Assembly: GCA_017431405.1 (NCBI GenBank) | Contig: JAFRLB010000075.1 | Span: 1-32,151, forward strand | Direction: 5' to 3' | DNA: 32,151 bases | Source of the DNA: Erysipelotrichaceae bacterium | GTDB taxonomy: Bacteria > Bacillota_I > Bacilli_A > Erysipelotrichales > Erysipelotrichaceae | Shown: positions 20,920 through 29,495 of the stretch, piece by piece | Numbering within the stretch: position 1 is the stretch's first letter | Layout of the letters: each line of letters begins with the position of its first letter | The notes under the pieces: model-generated | The model's database searches: none | What the model saw: the letters and a program-made list of their open reading frames with translations, nothing else | Told to the model about the DNA's origin: nothing | Position numbers and translations under genes: made by a program

Positions 20920-21780
20920 ATGCATGAAATAAAAACAGTTAAAGTAAATGGTATTACCCTGGCGTACCGTGAATACGGCAGCGGTGATAAGTATCTTCTG
21001 AGTACACAGAACTTTTTCTTCAAAGATTCACACATGGCCTTACTGGGACAGCCACCATATGACTATCACTGTTTCCTGGTCTACATGAGAGGCTATGGCG
21101 AATCTGAACACATATACGATCAGGAATTAAGAGATTATGCCAAGGTATGGGGTGAAGACCTGATCGCCTTCGCTGAAACAATGGGCATTCCTTCATTCTA
21201 TTATACAGGCATTTCCCACGGGAACTGGGCCAGCTGGTACATTGCCTTCCACAGACCGGAACTTATCAGAGCCTATGTCTGTGTTGACGGCATTACCCAG
21301 TATCATGAACAGCGTGACTTACCGGCACCATTGGCAAAGATGAGAGATCATGCTGAAGAATTTGTCGGCAATGAGGAACAGTTAAGAAAGACAGCCTGGA
21401 TTGAAACCTGGCCAACGGAAAATCCACAGAGACTGGCCAGAAGAAAGGCTAACTTTGAAGAGCATCTGGACATTTTAATGCACCGCAGGAAGGAAGAATT
21501 TGCCTTACCGATGTTAGGTGACATGACCGGCTGTAATGCTAAGAGTGAAGAAGAGCTGATGGCTAGGCTTCACGAAATAAACTTCCCGGTATTGATCTGG
21601 GAAGGCGGTCTTGATCCACTTGCTACTCCTGAAGAAGCCTTGAAGGTGGCCAAGGCTATCCCAGGCGGCACATTACTCATGTATCAGCACCTGGGTCATG
21701 GTGGGGCTGATGAGATGCCGGAATTAGCAGCCAGAGACTGTGACAGATTCTTTAAGGATGTAGAGGGCAGGATCCTCTAG
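20920..21780 (+). CDS. Alpha/beta hydrolase, first gene of the sugar-ester operon
   Basis: The product has 286 residues. The core is that of an esterase-type alpha/beta hydrolase: VNGITLAYREYGSG at the start, YMRGYGESEH, the nucleophile elbow TGISHGNWAS (about residue 100), Asp in WEGGLDPLATPEEA and His in YQHLGHGG. The oxyanion segment after the first strand (LLSTQNFFF) lacks the usual HG, an oddity. ATG 20920 has AGAGG 9 nt upstream, whereas ATG 20890 has no site. The context points to removal of an acyl group from an imported sugar. The next gene starts 10 nt downstream. Confidence 0.85.
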   Translation: MHEIKTVKVNGITLAYREYGSGDKYLLSTQNFFFKDSHMALLGQPPYDYHCFLVYMRGYGESEHIYDQELRDYAKVWGEDLIAFAETMGIPSFYYTGISHGNWASWYIAFHRPELIRAYVCVDGITQYHEQRDLPAPLAKMRDHAEEFVGNEEQLRKTAWIETWPTENPQRLARRKANFEEHLDILMHRRKEEFALPMLGDMTGCNAKSEEELMARLHEINFPVLIWEGGLDPLATPEEALKVAKAIPGGTLLMYQHLGHGGADEMPELAARDCDRFFKDVEGRIL

Positions 21781-21790
21781 GAGAAATGAT

Positions 21791-23320
21791 ATGAAATTAC
21801 AACTGGCAATGATCTTCGGCGAACACATGGTGTTGCAGAGGGATCAGGAAATAAAAGTATGGGGCAAGAGCTGTGAAAACGATACTGTTACGGTTGAACT
21901 GAATGAGCAGACTGAAAAAGCTGAAACCGTAAAGGGAAACTGGATGGTTACACTGAAACCTGAAGAGGCTAATGAGAAGACCTTCTTAAGAGTAACCAGT
22001 AAAAAGACAGGTGAATCAATTCAGTTCAATGATGTGGCAATCGGTGAAGTATGGCTGGCAGGCGGTCAGTCAAACATGGAATTTCTGATGAAGTATGACT
22101 ACGACTTCACTGATACCTGTAAACTTGAAAATGATGACTTACTGAGATATTTCTGTTACCCGCATGTACCTTTCCATGGCTATCTGGATTATAACGACAT
22201 TCCTGATGAAGGATACTGGCGCAAGTGGACTGATGAAAGGGAAAGAAGTTATTTCTCAGCCATTGCGACCTACATGTCAATGACTTTGAGAAAGAAACTG
22301 AATGTACCGGTCGGCATCATCAACTGTAACTGGGGCGGCTCACCAGCCTTAGCCTGGGCTGATCCTAAGAAGATCGAAGATGATGAGACATTCAAGACAG
22401 TAGTTGACTGGCAGAAGAGAAACCTGGAAAATACGGACTGGCCAAAGTACATCACAGCCAGTGAAAAGCCATTACCGGAAAAGAGTGCGGCAGAGCTGGA
22501 GTTTGAAAATAAATTCATGATGGGTGAGGACATGACGGAGTTCTTCAAGAACTTTGATCCGTCAAAGATGCCGCAGCCAGATTATGCTTTATTTGCCTTA
22601 GGCCCACGTTCCGTAGTAAGACCTGGCGGCTTATATGAAACAATGCTTAAGCCGATTGCACCATATGGCATTAAGGGCGCCCTATGGTATCAGGGTGAAG
22701 ATGATGATGCCCGTGAGTGGGTAGATTTCTATGATAAGAGTGTTAAGGCAATGATCGAAAGCTGGCGTGAGTTATGGGGTCATGAATTCCCGTTCATCAT
22801 CATTGAGCTGGCACCGTTCATGGGCGTAGGCGTTACCGGGGCCAAGAGATATGATGACATGCGTAAGAAACAGGACAAGGTAGCTGAAGATGTTAAGAAC
22901 GTTTATCCTGTCTGCATTCTGGACGCTGGGGAACAGTATAACATTCACCCGCGTCATAAGAAGGTTGTCGGCAAGCGTGTCGGTAATATTGTAATGAAGC
23001 ACGTATATGGCGATGATTCATTAACGGCTGACTGTCCGAGAGCAGTAAGTGCTGAACGTAAGGGAAATGAAATAACAGTCAGATTCATTAACAGTGCTGA
23101 AGGCCTGAAGGTCAAAGGTGATCTTAGGGAAGAACTGAAGGTACAGGTTAATGGACAGAATGTTGATTTTGAATATGAAGTAAGTAACGATAAGCTGAAG
23201 ATAAGCGCTGAGCTGAATGGGGATAAGGCAGTAATCAGATACTGCATTTCCAACTGGTGCATTGCCAGACTGTTCAATTCAGAAGATAACCCAGCCTTTG
23301 GCTTTGAATATGAGGTATGA
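21791..23320 (+). CDS. Sialate O-acetylesterase-like SGNH hydrolase
   Basis: The product has 509 residues. The N-terminus MIFGEHMVLQRDQEIKVWG is the typical beta-domain start of the sialate O-acetylesterase family, followed by GEVWLAGGQSNMEF with nucleophile Ser94 and GINCNWGGSPA. LWYQGEDD lies near 298, and DAGEQYNIHPRHK holds the catalytic Asp/His pair. No signal peptide is visible, so unlike many family members it acts in the cytoplasm on imported sugars. Family members remove acetyl groups from sialic acid or xylose units. AGGAG precedes the ATG by 8 nt; the TGA overlaps the next start (ATGA). Confidence 0.9.
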   Translation: MKLQLAMIFGEHMVLQRDQEIKVWGKSCENDTVTVELNEQTEKAETVKGNWMVTLKPEEANEKTFLRVTSKKTGESIQFNDVAIGEVWLAGGQSNMEFLMKYDYDFTDTCKLENDDLLRYFCYPHVPFHGYLDYNDIPDEGYWRKWTDERERSYFSAIATYMSMTLRKKLNVPVGIINCNWGGSPALAWADPKKIEDDETFKTVVDWQKRNLENTDWPKYITASEKPLPEKSAAELEFENKFMMGEDMTEFFKNFDPSKMPQPDYALFALGPRSVVRPGGLYETMLKPIAPYGIKGALWYQGEDDDAREWVDFYDKSVKAMIESWRELWGHEFPFIIIELAPFMGVGVTGAKRYDDMRKKQDKVAEDVKNVYPVCILDAGEQYNIHPRHKKVVGKRVGNIVMKHVYGDDSLTADCPRAVSAERKGNEITVRFINSAEGLKVKGDLREELKVQVNGQNVDFEYEVSNDKLKISAELNGDKAVIRYCISNWCIARLFNSEDNPAFGFEYEV

Positions 23321-24180
23321 ACGTGAAGATAAGAGAAGTTGTTGATAAGATACTGGCCTATCATCCTGATCTGGGTGACTATCATGGCTGCGATGACTAT
23401 AAGTGCGGTGATCCTGATAAGGAATGCACGGGTGTTGTTACGGCACTTACACCTAACATTTCAGTAATCAGAAAGGCAATTGAGTTAAATGCCAATCTGA
23501 TCGTTGTTCATGAGCCGACTTTCTATACATCAGCTGATGAGGACGGCTGGAATGAACCGTTTGAAAACAGTGTCTATGAGGAAAAGAGAAAACTGCTGGA
23601 TGATCATGGCATTGTCGTCTGGCGTGACCATGACCACATGCACGCCAATCAGCCTGACAGCATCTTTACCGGTGTATTAAAGTATCTGGGCTGGAATGAT
23701 TACGTAAATGACAATGATACCGGATCATACGGTCACTATCTGGTAAAAATCCCGGAAATGACCTTAAGAGATCTGTGCCGTCATCTGATCGATACGATTG
23801 GCTTACACGGTTTGAGATTCATCGGTGATCCTGAAGCCAAGGTATCATCAGTTGCCCTGGTTGGCCATCTTTACCCATCCCGTTATCATAAGAAGGACGG
23901 CACGGAAGGTGAGTATTCCGTCAGCATCATTGACGTAATGGAAAAGGGAGCTGATGTAATTCTGCCGGGAGAAATAATTGACTGGACGGTACTGTCATAT
24001 GTCAGAGATGCCGTTGAATTAGGGAAGACCAGAGCAGTCATCAATGCCGGTCACTTCAATTGGGAAGAGCTGGGCATGAAGTACATGAAGGACTGGTTAG
24101 GTGAGCTGGTTGGTGAAGAATTAAAGGTAACATATGTCCCAAGCGGAGACATGTATGATTTCATAAAACAGGGAGAGTAA
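23317..24180 (+). CDS. NIF3-like dinuclear metal centre protein
   Basis: The product has 287 residues. NLIVVHEPTFY (about 64-74) corresponds to the metal-binding HHPLIF-type block of NIF3/YbgI proteins. A second conserved region, INAGHFNWEELGMKYM, sits near 240-256 and corresponds to the C-terminal His/Glu ligands. Additional His residues are in WRDHDHMHA. The reaction of this family is not established; a metal-dependent hydrolase is often assumed. Its place between esterase genes suggests a role in this catabolic pathway, unlike the housekeeping NIF3 that usually sits beside trmK. It overlaps the previous gene by 4 bases. Confidence 0.8.
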   Translation: MNVKIREVVDKILAYHPDLGDYHGCDDYKCGDPDKECTGVVTALTPNISVIRKAIELNANLIVVHEPTFYTSADEDGWNEPFENSVYEEKRKLLDDHGIVVWRDHDHMHANQPDSIFTGVLKYLGWNDYVNDNDTGSYGHYLVKIPEMTLRDLCRHLIDTIGLHGLRFIGDPEAKVSSVALVGHLYPSRYHKKDGTEGEYSVSIIDVMEKGADVILPGEIIDWTVLSYVRDAVELGKTRAVINAGHFNWEELGMKYMKDWLGELVGEELKVTYVPSGDMYDFIKQGE

Positions 24181-24183
24181 ACC

Positions 24184-25275
24184 ATGAAGATCAAGGAAGC
24201 ATTACCGTTATTACAGGTACACGGACGTACCATATTTGATGAAGAAAAGGAAGCACTGTTCTGTAACTGGACCATGTCCGGTCTGACTGTAAGGTTAAGA
24301 GGAAAAGTGTTAAGAGTTAAATTGTTAGCCTTAAGCGATCAGCTTCCTGGCATGCCGGGCATGCCGACACCCCCAGCAGACTGGCCATGTGTTGGGACAG
24401 TGGTAAACAATGAACTTGTCTACCGCCATGAATGCCGTGAAGCTGAACAGTGGCTGACAGTCTGGGAAAGTGAAGAAGCGCAGACTATTGAAATTGAGCT
24501 CAGAAAGCTGTCAGAAAATGCCAGAGGAAAGCTTGGCATTGCGGAAATTGAAACAGATGGTGAACTGTTACAGGCTGAAAGAAAAAACAGAAAAGTAATG
24601 GAAGTCATTGGGGACTCAATTACCTGCGGTTTTGGCAATGAAGCTGAAAACAATGGCATGGTATTCAGAACAAGTGAAGAGAACGGTTTCCTGTCATATG
24701 CGGCATTGGCTGCCAGAGAACTGGATTATGAACTGAATATGATCTGTGAATCAGGCATATCAGCTGCCAAGCCGGAACACCCGATGTTCCCGATGCATGC
24801 GATGGAAGACATCTATGAATATACAGATGAATTATATGATCATAAGAGAGGCGCAGAACCGGCTAAGTGGGATTTTGAAAAAAAACATAATGACATCGTC
24901 GTAGTCAATCTTGGTACCAATGATTCCAACCCAATCAGATTCTACCGTGACTTTGGAGAAATCGAAACCATGGAAAACTGGTTCCATGTCCGCTATAAGG
25001 AATTCATCAGGCAGTTAAGAAGAGCCAACGGTCCTGATACCTGGATATTATGCGGCTTAGGTTCAATGGATTACTATCTGTATTACCATATCAGAGACAT
25101 TGTCGCTGAGCTGAAAGAGGAAACAGGAGATCAGAGACTGGAGTGCTTTGAATTCATCCCGATCAACGTAATGTTTGAAGGATATGGCGCAATGGGTCAT
25201 CCTTCTGTAAAAACTGATTTACGAATGGGCAGGGAATTGGTAAATTATATTCGTAAGTTTGTAAAGGAGAGTTAA
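24184..25275 (+). CDS. CE2-like two-domain SGNH esterase
   Basis: The product has 363 residues. Residues 1-130 form a beta-rich N-terminal domain; VIGDSITCGFGNEA (141-154) has the SGNH nucleophile Ser145; VVNLGTNDSN has the Asn block; GHPSVKTDLRMG near the C-terminus has the catalytic His. This arrangement is that of carbohydrate esterase family 2 (acetylxylan or glucomannan deacetylases that transfer acetyl at the 6-position). No signal peptide, so cytoplasmic. It is the third esterase in this operon, implying a substrate with acyl groups at different positions. GGAGAG precedes the ATG; the next gene starts 1 nt after the stop. Confidence 0.88.
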   Translation: MKIKEALPLLQVHGRTIFDEEKEALFCNWTMSGLTVRLRGKVLRVKLLALSDQLPGMPGMPTPPADWPCVGTVVNNELVYRHECREAEQWLTVWESEEAQTIEIELRKLSENARGKLGIAEIETDGELLQAERKNRKVMEVIGDSITCGFGNEAENNGMVFRTSEENGFLSYAALAARELDYELNMICESGISAAKPEHPMFPMHAMEDIYEYTDELYDHKRGAEPAKWDFEKKHNDIVVVNLGTNDSNPIRFYRDFGEIETMENWFHVRYKEFIRQLRRANGPDTWILCGLGSMDYYLYYHIRDIVAELKEETGDQRLECFEFIPINVMFEGYGAMGHPSVKTDLRMGRELVNYIRKFVKES

Positions 25276-25276
25276 A

Positions 25277-26191
25277 ATGCTCAGAGACATAATTAAGAAT
25301 GTAAAAGGGAGCAAGCCTGCCGAAGTAACAGGTTCAATTCCAAGCGGCGACATGCCAGGTGATAAGGTTCAGATCAATGAATCACACATTACCAAGGCTA
25401 CCGTAATCTTTCCGGAATTATTAGGAAAGCTGGAACTTGTTGAAGGTGACAAAGCCGTAGTAACCGTCTTTGGCGGTTCAGGTGTCGGTAAGAGTGAAAT
25501 AGCCAGCTTACTGGCCTATTATCTGAATTCAGCCGGTATCGGTACCTATGTCTTATCAGGCGATAATTACCCGTTCAGAATACCGCTGTACAATGATGCT
25601 GAAAGAGCATCCATCTTCAGGGCTGAAGCTTTGAAGGGCTTATTAAAGGAAAAGAAATACAGTTCAGATAATCAGAAGGTATTAAATGAACTGTGGGCAA
25701 ACGAAACCGACAGTGATCCTAAGATGTGCGAACAGTATCCGTGGCTTAAGGAATATCAGAAGGCCGGCAGAAAGGCCTTGGCCGGTTATCTGGGAACAGA
25801 CAGGGAACAGGACTTCGGTCAGTTAAATGACATCATTGCTCAGTTTAAAAGCGGCAGTGAAAAGATCTTCTTAAAGAGAATGGGCAGAAGTGAAGATGCC
25901 CGCTGGTATGATGAAATAGACTTCAGCAACATTCAGGTACTGGTCATTGAGTGGACTCATGGCGGTAATGAAAAACTGGACGGTGTTGATGTCAGAGTAC
26001 TGCTTAACTCAACACCTGAGGAAACCAGAGAACACAGACGTTTAAGAGCCCGTGATGGCAAGACTGATTCAGCCTTTACAACCATGGTTCTGGAAATTGA
26101 ACAGACATTGTTAGACTCTCAGGCACCAAAGGCTGACATCATCATTTCCAAGTCTGCCGAATTAATGAATCCAGAGGATTTCAAGAGGTAG
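25277..26191 (+). CDS. P-loop kinase of the uridine-kinase/APS-kinase type, substrate unknown
   Basis: The product has 304 residues. Walker A is FGGSGVGKSE (65-74). LSGDNYPFRIPLYNDAERA follows as the region where acceptor-binding residues of uridine or APS kinases lie, and VLVIEWTHGGNEKLDGVDV resembles Walker B. ETREHRRLRARDGK has the Arg-rich lid. The N-terminal 45 residues are unusual for these kinases. Such genes are often labelled adenylylsulfate kinase, but no sulfate gene is near. Here it lies between a CE2-like esterase and a phosphorylase, so phosphorylation of a sugar or polyol released by them is the better guess. Confidence 0.78.
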   Translation: MLRDIIKNVKGSKPAEVTGSIPSGDMPGDKVQINESHITKATVIFPELLGKLELVEGDKAVVTVFGGSGVGKSEIASLLAYYLNSAGIGTYVLSGDNYPFRIPLYNDAERASIFRAEALKGLLKEKKYSSDNQKVLNELWANETDSDPKMCEQYPWLKEYQKAGRKALAGYLGTDREQDFGQLNDIIAQFKSGSEKIFLKRMGRSEDARWYDEIDFSNIQVLVIEWTHGGNEKLDGVDVRVLLNSTPEETREHRRLRARDGKTDSAFTTMVLEIEQTLLDSQAPKADIIISKSAELMNPEDFKR

Positions 26192-26195
26192 AAAC

Positions 26196-27857
26196 ATGCA
26201 GAAGAAAATGAGCATCGGGGCATTGTTGAATGCCTATCCGGACAGTGTTGGCGGCAAGCTGGCTGACATCGTTTCCTTATTGAAGAGAGATGAATTCAAG
26301 GGCGCTTTCCAGTCTTTCTACATTCTGCCGAGTGTCTTCAATACCGATCTGGACAGAGGCTTTTCGCTGATAAACTATGACTTAAGTGAAACTTATGCTT
26401 CAGATGAAGACATAAAGGATCTGCATGACATGAATGTTGATCTGATGATGGACTTCATCCTGAATCACATATCAGTTCTTTCACCGCAGTTTCAGGACAT
26501 CATAAAGAACGGTGAGAATTCAAAGTACCGTGACTTCTTCATTAACTGGAACACTTTCTGGGAAGGCTATGGCGAAATGGGACCTGACGGTTACATCGTT
26601 CCAGATCAGAAATACATCAAGGACATGTTCTTCCGCAAACCGGGTTTACCAATCCTGATGGTCAGATTCCCGGACGGCAGAGATGTACCTTACTGGAATA
26701 CCTTCTATCAGGAAGTGATTTATAACAAGGTTGATCCACTGGAACTGGTCAGAAACTGTAATATGCAGTATCAGAGTGCCGTTGACATCAGTAAGAAGGT
26801 CAATGAGGCACTGGATAAGAAGACTGCTCCTGAAGACATTGAATTGGGAGAACATGACAGATACAAGCAGACGGTAGTTGACTATCTGCAGGCTCACAGA
26901 AGCTATCTGGGCCAGATGGACATGAACATCAAGTCGCCGTTAGTCTGGGATTACTACCGTGATACCTTGAAGAGACTATCTGACTATGGTGTGGCAATCG
27001 TCAGACTTGATGCCTTTGCCTATGCACCAAAGGAACCGGGAGAAAGAAACTTCCTCAACGATCCGGGAACATGGGACTTGTTAGGCAAGGTTGATGAGAT
27101 CGCCAGTGAATACGGACTGACCTTATTACCGGAGATCCATGCCAGCTATTCCGAAAAGACCTATGAGTTACTGGCTAAGAAGGGCTACATGGTATATGAC
27201 TTCTTCCTGCCGGGTTTAATGATCGATGCCTTCATCAGAAAGAACGGCATCTATCTGAAGAAGTGGGCTGATGAAGTAATTGAAAACAACATCAGAACCG
27301 TCAACATGCTGGGCTGTCATGACGGCATTCCACTGCTTGACTTAAAGGGTCTGTTACCGGAAGAAGACATTCAGAACATGATCGACATCGTAGTTGACCG
27401 TGGCGGTTATGTAAAGGATCTGCATGGGGCCAAGAATGTTTACTATCAGGTAAATGCGACCTTCTACAGTGCCTTAGGTGAAAGTGATAAACGCATGTTA
27501 ATGGCCAGAGCCATTCAGCTGTTCATGCCTGGCAAGCCGCAGATCTGGTATCTTGACTTATTCGCCGGCAAGAATGACTATGAAGCCATGGCCAAGGCCG
27601 GGGTAGGAGGTCATAAGGAGATCAACCGTTCCAACCTGTCACTGGCAGATGCTGAGAAAGCACTGGAAAAGGACGTAGTTAAGAAGCAGCTGGAATTACT
27701 GAAATTCAGAAACAGCTGTCCGGTATTCAGCGAAGATGCGGACATTACCGTTGACTGTAATGAGTCACTGTTAACGATCAGCTGGAGCAATGTTCATGGC
27801 ACGGCGACACTGAAAGTTGACTTTGAAAAGGAAACATACAGCATAGAAACAGCATAG
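26196..27857 (+). CDS. GH13_18 sucrose-phosphorylase-like enzyme
   Basis: The product has 553 residues. The N-terminus NAYPDSVGGKLADIV and YILPSVFNTDLDRGFSLINY are typical of GH13 subfamily 18. Catalytic residues: Asp272 in VRLDAFAY (nucleophile), Glu313 in LLPEIH (acid/base) and Asp in LGCHDGIP. GH13_18 enzymes phosphorolyse sucrose, sucrose 6-phosphate, glucosylglycerol or glucosylglycerate to glucose 1-phosphate. Relative to about 500 residues in sucrose phosphorylase, an extra segment of about 60 residues lies between the WNTF block (168-171) and QMDMN (240), close to the active-site entrance, so the acceptor specificity may differ. It is the last gene of the operon; the stop codon overlaps the terminator stem. 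Confidence 0.9.
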   Translation: MQKKMSIGALLNAYPDSVGGKLADIVSLLKRDEFKGAFQSFYILPSVFNTDLDRGFSLINYDLSETYASDEDIKDLHDMNVDLMMDFILNHISVLSPQFQDIIKNGENSKYRDFFINWNTFWEGYGEMGPDGYIVPDQKYIKDMFFRKPGLPILMVRFPDGRDVPYWNTFYQEVIYNKVDPLELVRNCNMQYQSAVDISKKVNEALDKKTAPEDIELGEHDRYKQTVVDYLQAHRSYLGQMDMNIKSPLVWDYYRDTLKRLSDYGVAIVRLDAFAYAPKEPGERNFLNDPGTWDLLGKVDEIASEYGLTLLPEIHASYSEKTYELLAKKGYMVYDFFLPGLMIDAFIRKNGIYLKKWADEVIENNIRTVNMLGCHDGIPLLDLKGLLPEEDIQNMIDIVVDRGGYVKDLHGAKNVYYQVNATFYSALGESDKRMLMARAIQLFMPGKPQIWYLDLFAGKNDYEAMAKAGVGGHKEINRSNLSLADAEKALEKDVVKKQLELLKFRNSCPVFSEDADITVDCNESLLTISWSNVHGTATLKVDFEKETYSIETA

Positions 27858-27882
27858 GGAGACGAAAGTCTTCCTTTTTTTT
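27856..27882 (+). terminator. Terminator of the esterase-phosphorylase operon
   Basis: GGGAGAC (27857-27863), loop GAAA and GTCTTCC (with one G-T pair) are followed by eight T. Confidence 0.85.
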
Positions 27883-27892
27883 AAAAATTTTT

Positions 27893-27907
27893 AAGAAAAC
27901 GTTTTTA
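27893..27907 (+). promoter_or_regulatory. Weak cre-like palindrome
   Basis: AAGAAAACGTTTTTA has the GAAAACGTTTT core of a catabolite-response element but differs from WTGNAANCGNWNNCW at two positions. It lies about 100 bp before the transporter -35. Confidence 0.3.
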
Positions 27908-27918
27908 GTATGAAAATC

Positions 27919-27949
27919 TCAAAAACCCTTTTGTCATCGGGGTTTTTGA
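27919..27949 (+). terminator. Second hairpin in the gap, possible tandem terminator
   Basis: TCAAAAACCC (27919-27928) pairs with GGGTTTTTGA (27940-27949). A further small stem, CTGTC/GACAG with a T-rich loop, follows. It may back up the terminator or isolate the promoter. Confidence 0.5.
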
Positions 27950-28003
27950 AATTCTGTCTTTTTTTGGACAGGTTTGCACGTGAAAAAAGGGCCTTCATGT
28001 TCA

Positions 28004-28032
28004 TTTACATCATTATTAAATGGGATTATAAT
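28004..28032 (+). promoter_or_regulatory. Promoter of the transporter operon
   Basis: TTTACA (28004-28009) and TATAAT (28027-28032) are 17 bp apart, near-consensus and 34 bp before the start codon of the binding protein. Confidence 0.8.
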
Positions 28033-28045
28033 GAAATCGCTTACA
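28031..28045 (+). promoter_or_regulatory. cre site (CcpA operator) over the -10/start region
   Basis: ATGAAATCGCTTACA matches the cre consensus WTGNAANCGNWNNCW at every position. It overlaps the end of the -10 and the likely transcription start near 28039, the classical place for CcpA repression. Confidence 0.75.
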
Positions 28046-28066
28046 AAAGTAGTGAAGGGAGATAAT

Positions 28067-29401
28067 ATGAAAAAGCTATTTTGTTTATTAATGAGTTTAT
28101 TATTAGTAGTTTCTTTAGCTGCCTGCGGCGGAAACGGCGGTAATAAACCAGCAGCTGAAACTTCCGAAGTTCAGAAGATAATCGCTGAAGCTCAGAACAT
28201 GACTCTGGAAGAATTAGCTAAGAAGGCCATTGAAGAATCTAATGGCAAGACATTCTATGGTGTAGGTAACTCAAGCCGTGGTAAATCAGCTTTACCACTG
28301 TTCATTGCTTATTTACAGTCAATTGATCCTTCATATGACATGAAGTTTGAATGGCAGCAGCCAAAGAACAATAAGATCTTTGACCAGCTGACCGCAGACG
28401 GATTAAAGGAAACCGGTACATTCGCAATGACCCTGATCCAGGATGGTAACCAGATCGAATCCAAGATGGTTCAGACCGGTGTCTTAGACACATTCATTCC
28501 AAAGGGATGGGCAGAAGCTAACGGTACAACACCTGACAAGTACGAAGGTTATTTACCATTACAGACATTGAATAAGATCTTCGAATACAACAATGTAGAC
28601 CCTGACAAGAAATATACTAACTGCTGGGATTTCGTTGCTGAAGGCGAACACGGCTTATTCATGGGCATTGACTCAGAAATCGTTGGTAAGAACTTCTTAT
28701 ACATGCTGACACAGGACAAGTATGCTACATACTTAAAGGAAGCTTATGACAAGTTGCCAGCTGACAAGCAGGCTTACTTCAAGACAACCATCGACGCTGT
28801 TGAAAAGGATGCCAAGGAATTAGGCTTAGGCGAAAACGGCAAGTACGCATTAGCATGGATCAAGTTATGGGTTAACAGCTATAACGAACAGACAGATGAC
28901 GGCCCAATCTGTAACATCTTAGTTAAGAAGTCATCAGTTGACCAGTTCGGTTTATTAGTTTACTCAAAGGTTCGTTCAGTTGAAGAAACAGATGAAACAT
29001 CAGTTACTAACCTGAACGTTGCTGCATATCAGGATGGCTATGAAGGCATCGGCGGTTACGCTTACTGTCATTACCTGTTTGTAACAGATAATTCACCATT
29101 ACCATGGACAGCATGTGCATTCATCGCATACATGGTTGAAACAGTTGATGGCTTCTCTGCTTGGGGCAAGGACTTAGGCGGTTATTCTTCTAACCCATTA
29201 GTTGCTCAGGAAACAGAAGCTAAGTTCCATCATTCAGAAGGCTTATCTGCAAAGGTTGTCTGCGATACAACTAAGGACAGAGGCTATGACTGGTGGACAA
29301 ACCAGGGTAAGTTAGTTGTCGAAGATCCTAAGTACTGCGCATCAGTAGCATTCACAGTTGGCTCATGGATTGAAATGCTCGACAAGTATACACCACAGTA
29401 A
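28067..29401 (+). CDS. ABC transporter substrate-binding lipoprotein
   Basis: The product has 444 residues. MKKLFCLLMSLLLVVSLAAC is a lipoprotein signal peptide with lipobox LAAC and lipidated Cys20, followed by a Gly/Asn-rich spacer. The mature part resembles bacterial extracellular solute-binding proteins used with fused Fe3+/AfuB-type permeases rather than classical maltose-type proteins; I cannot name the ligand. The cre site and the neighbouring genes point to a sugar or sugar derivative. GGGAG lies 8 nt before ATG 28067. The frame continues upstream, but an ATG before 28039 would precede the transcription start and the signal peptide, so 28067 is the start. Confidence 0.88.
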   Translation: MKKLFCLLMSLLLVVSLAACGGNGGNKPAAETSEVQKIIAEAQNMTLEELAKKAIEESNGKTFYGVGNSSRGKSALPLFIAYLQSIDPSYDMKFEWQQPKNNKIFDQLTADGLKETGTFAMTLIQDGNQIESKMVQTGVLDTFIPKGWAEANGTTPDKYEGYLPLQTLNKIFEYNNVDPDKKYTNCWDFVAEGEHGLFMGIDSEIVGKNFLYMLTQDKYATYLKEAYDKLPADKQAYFKTTIDAVEKDAKELGLGENGKYALAWIKLWVNSYNEQTDDGPICNILVKKSSVDQFGLLVYSKVRSVEETDETSVTNLNVAAYQDGYEGIGGYAYCHYLFVTDNSPLPWTACAFIAYMVETVDGFSAWGKDLGGYSSNPLVAQETEAKFHHSEGLSAKVVCDTTKDRGYDWWTNQGKLVVEDPKYCASVAFTVGSWIEMLDKYTPQ

Positions 29402-29439
29402 ATCGAATTAATTAGAAAAATAATAATATCGGTTAAATA

Positions 29440-29476
29440 GATAGAGCCTTCGTATTTTTGCCACGAAGGCACTATC
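29440..29476 (+). terminator. Stable intercistronic hairpin after the binding protein
   Basis: GATAG-A-GCCTTCGT pairs with ACGAAGGC-A-CTATC around a 10-nt loop, with only TTTA after it. It is too weak in T to be a full terminator. Such hairpins after binding-protein genes often cut readthrough and stabilise the upstream message, giving more binding protein than permease. Confidence 0.6.
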
Positions 29477-29495
29477 TTTATAGGAGAGATAATTT

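Noticed and set aside
25277..26191. Adenylylsulfate kinase
   Set aside because: Only the P-loop fold supports it; no sulfate assimilation gene is nearby and the N-terminus is atypical.
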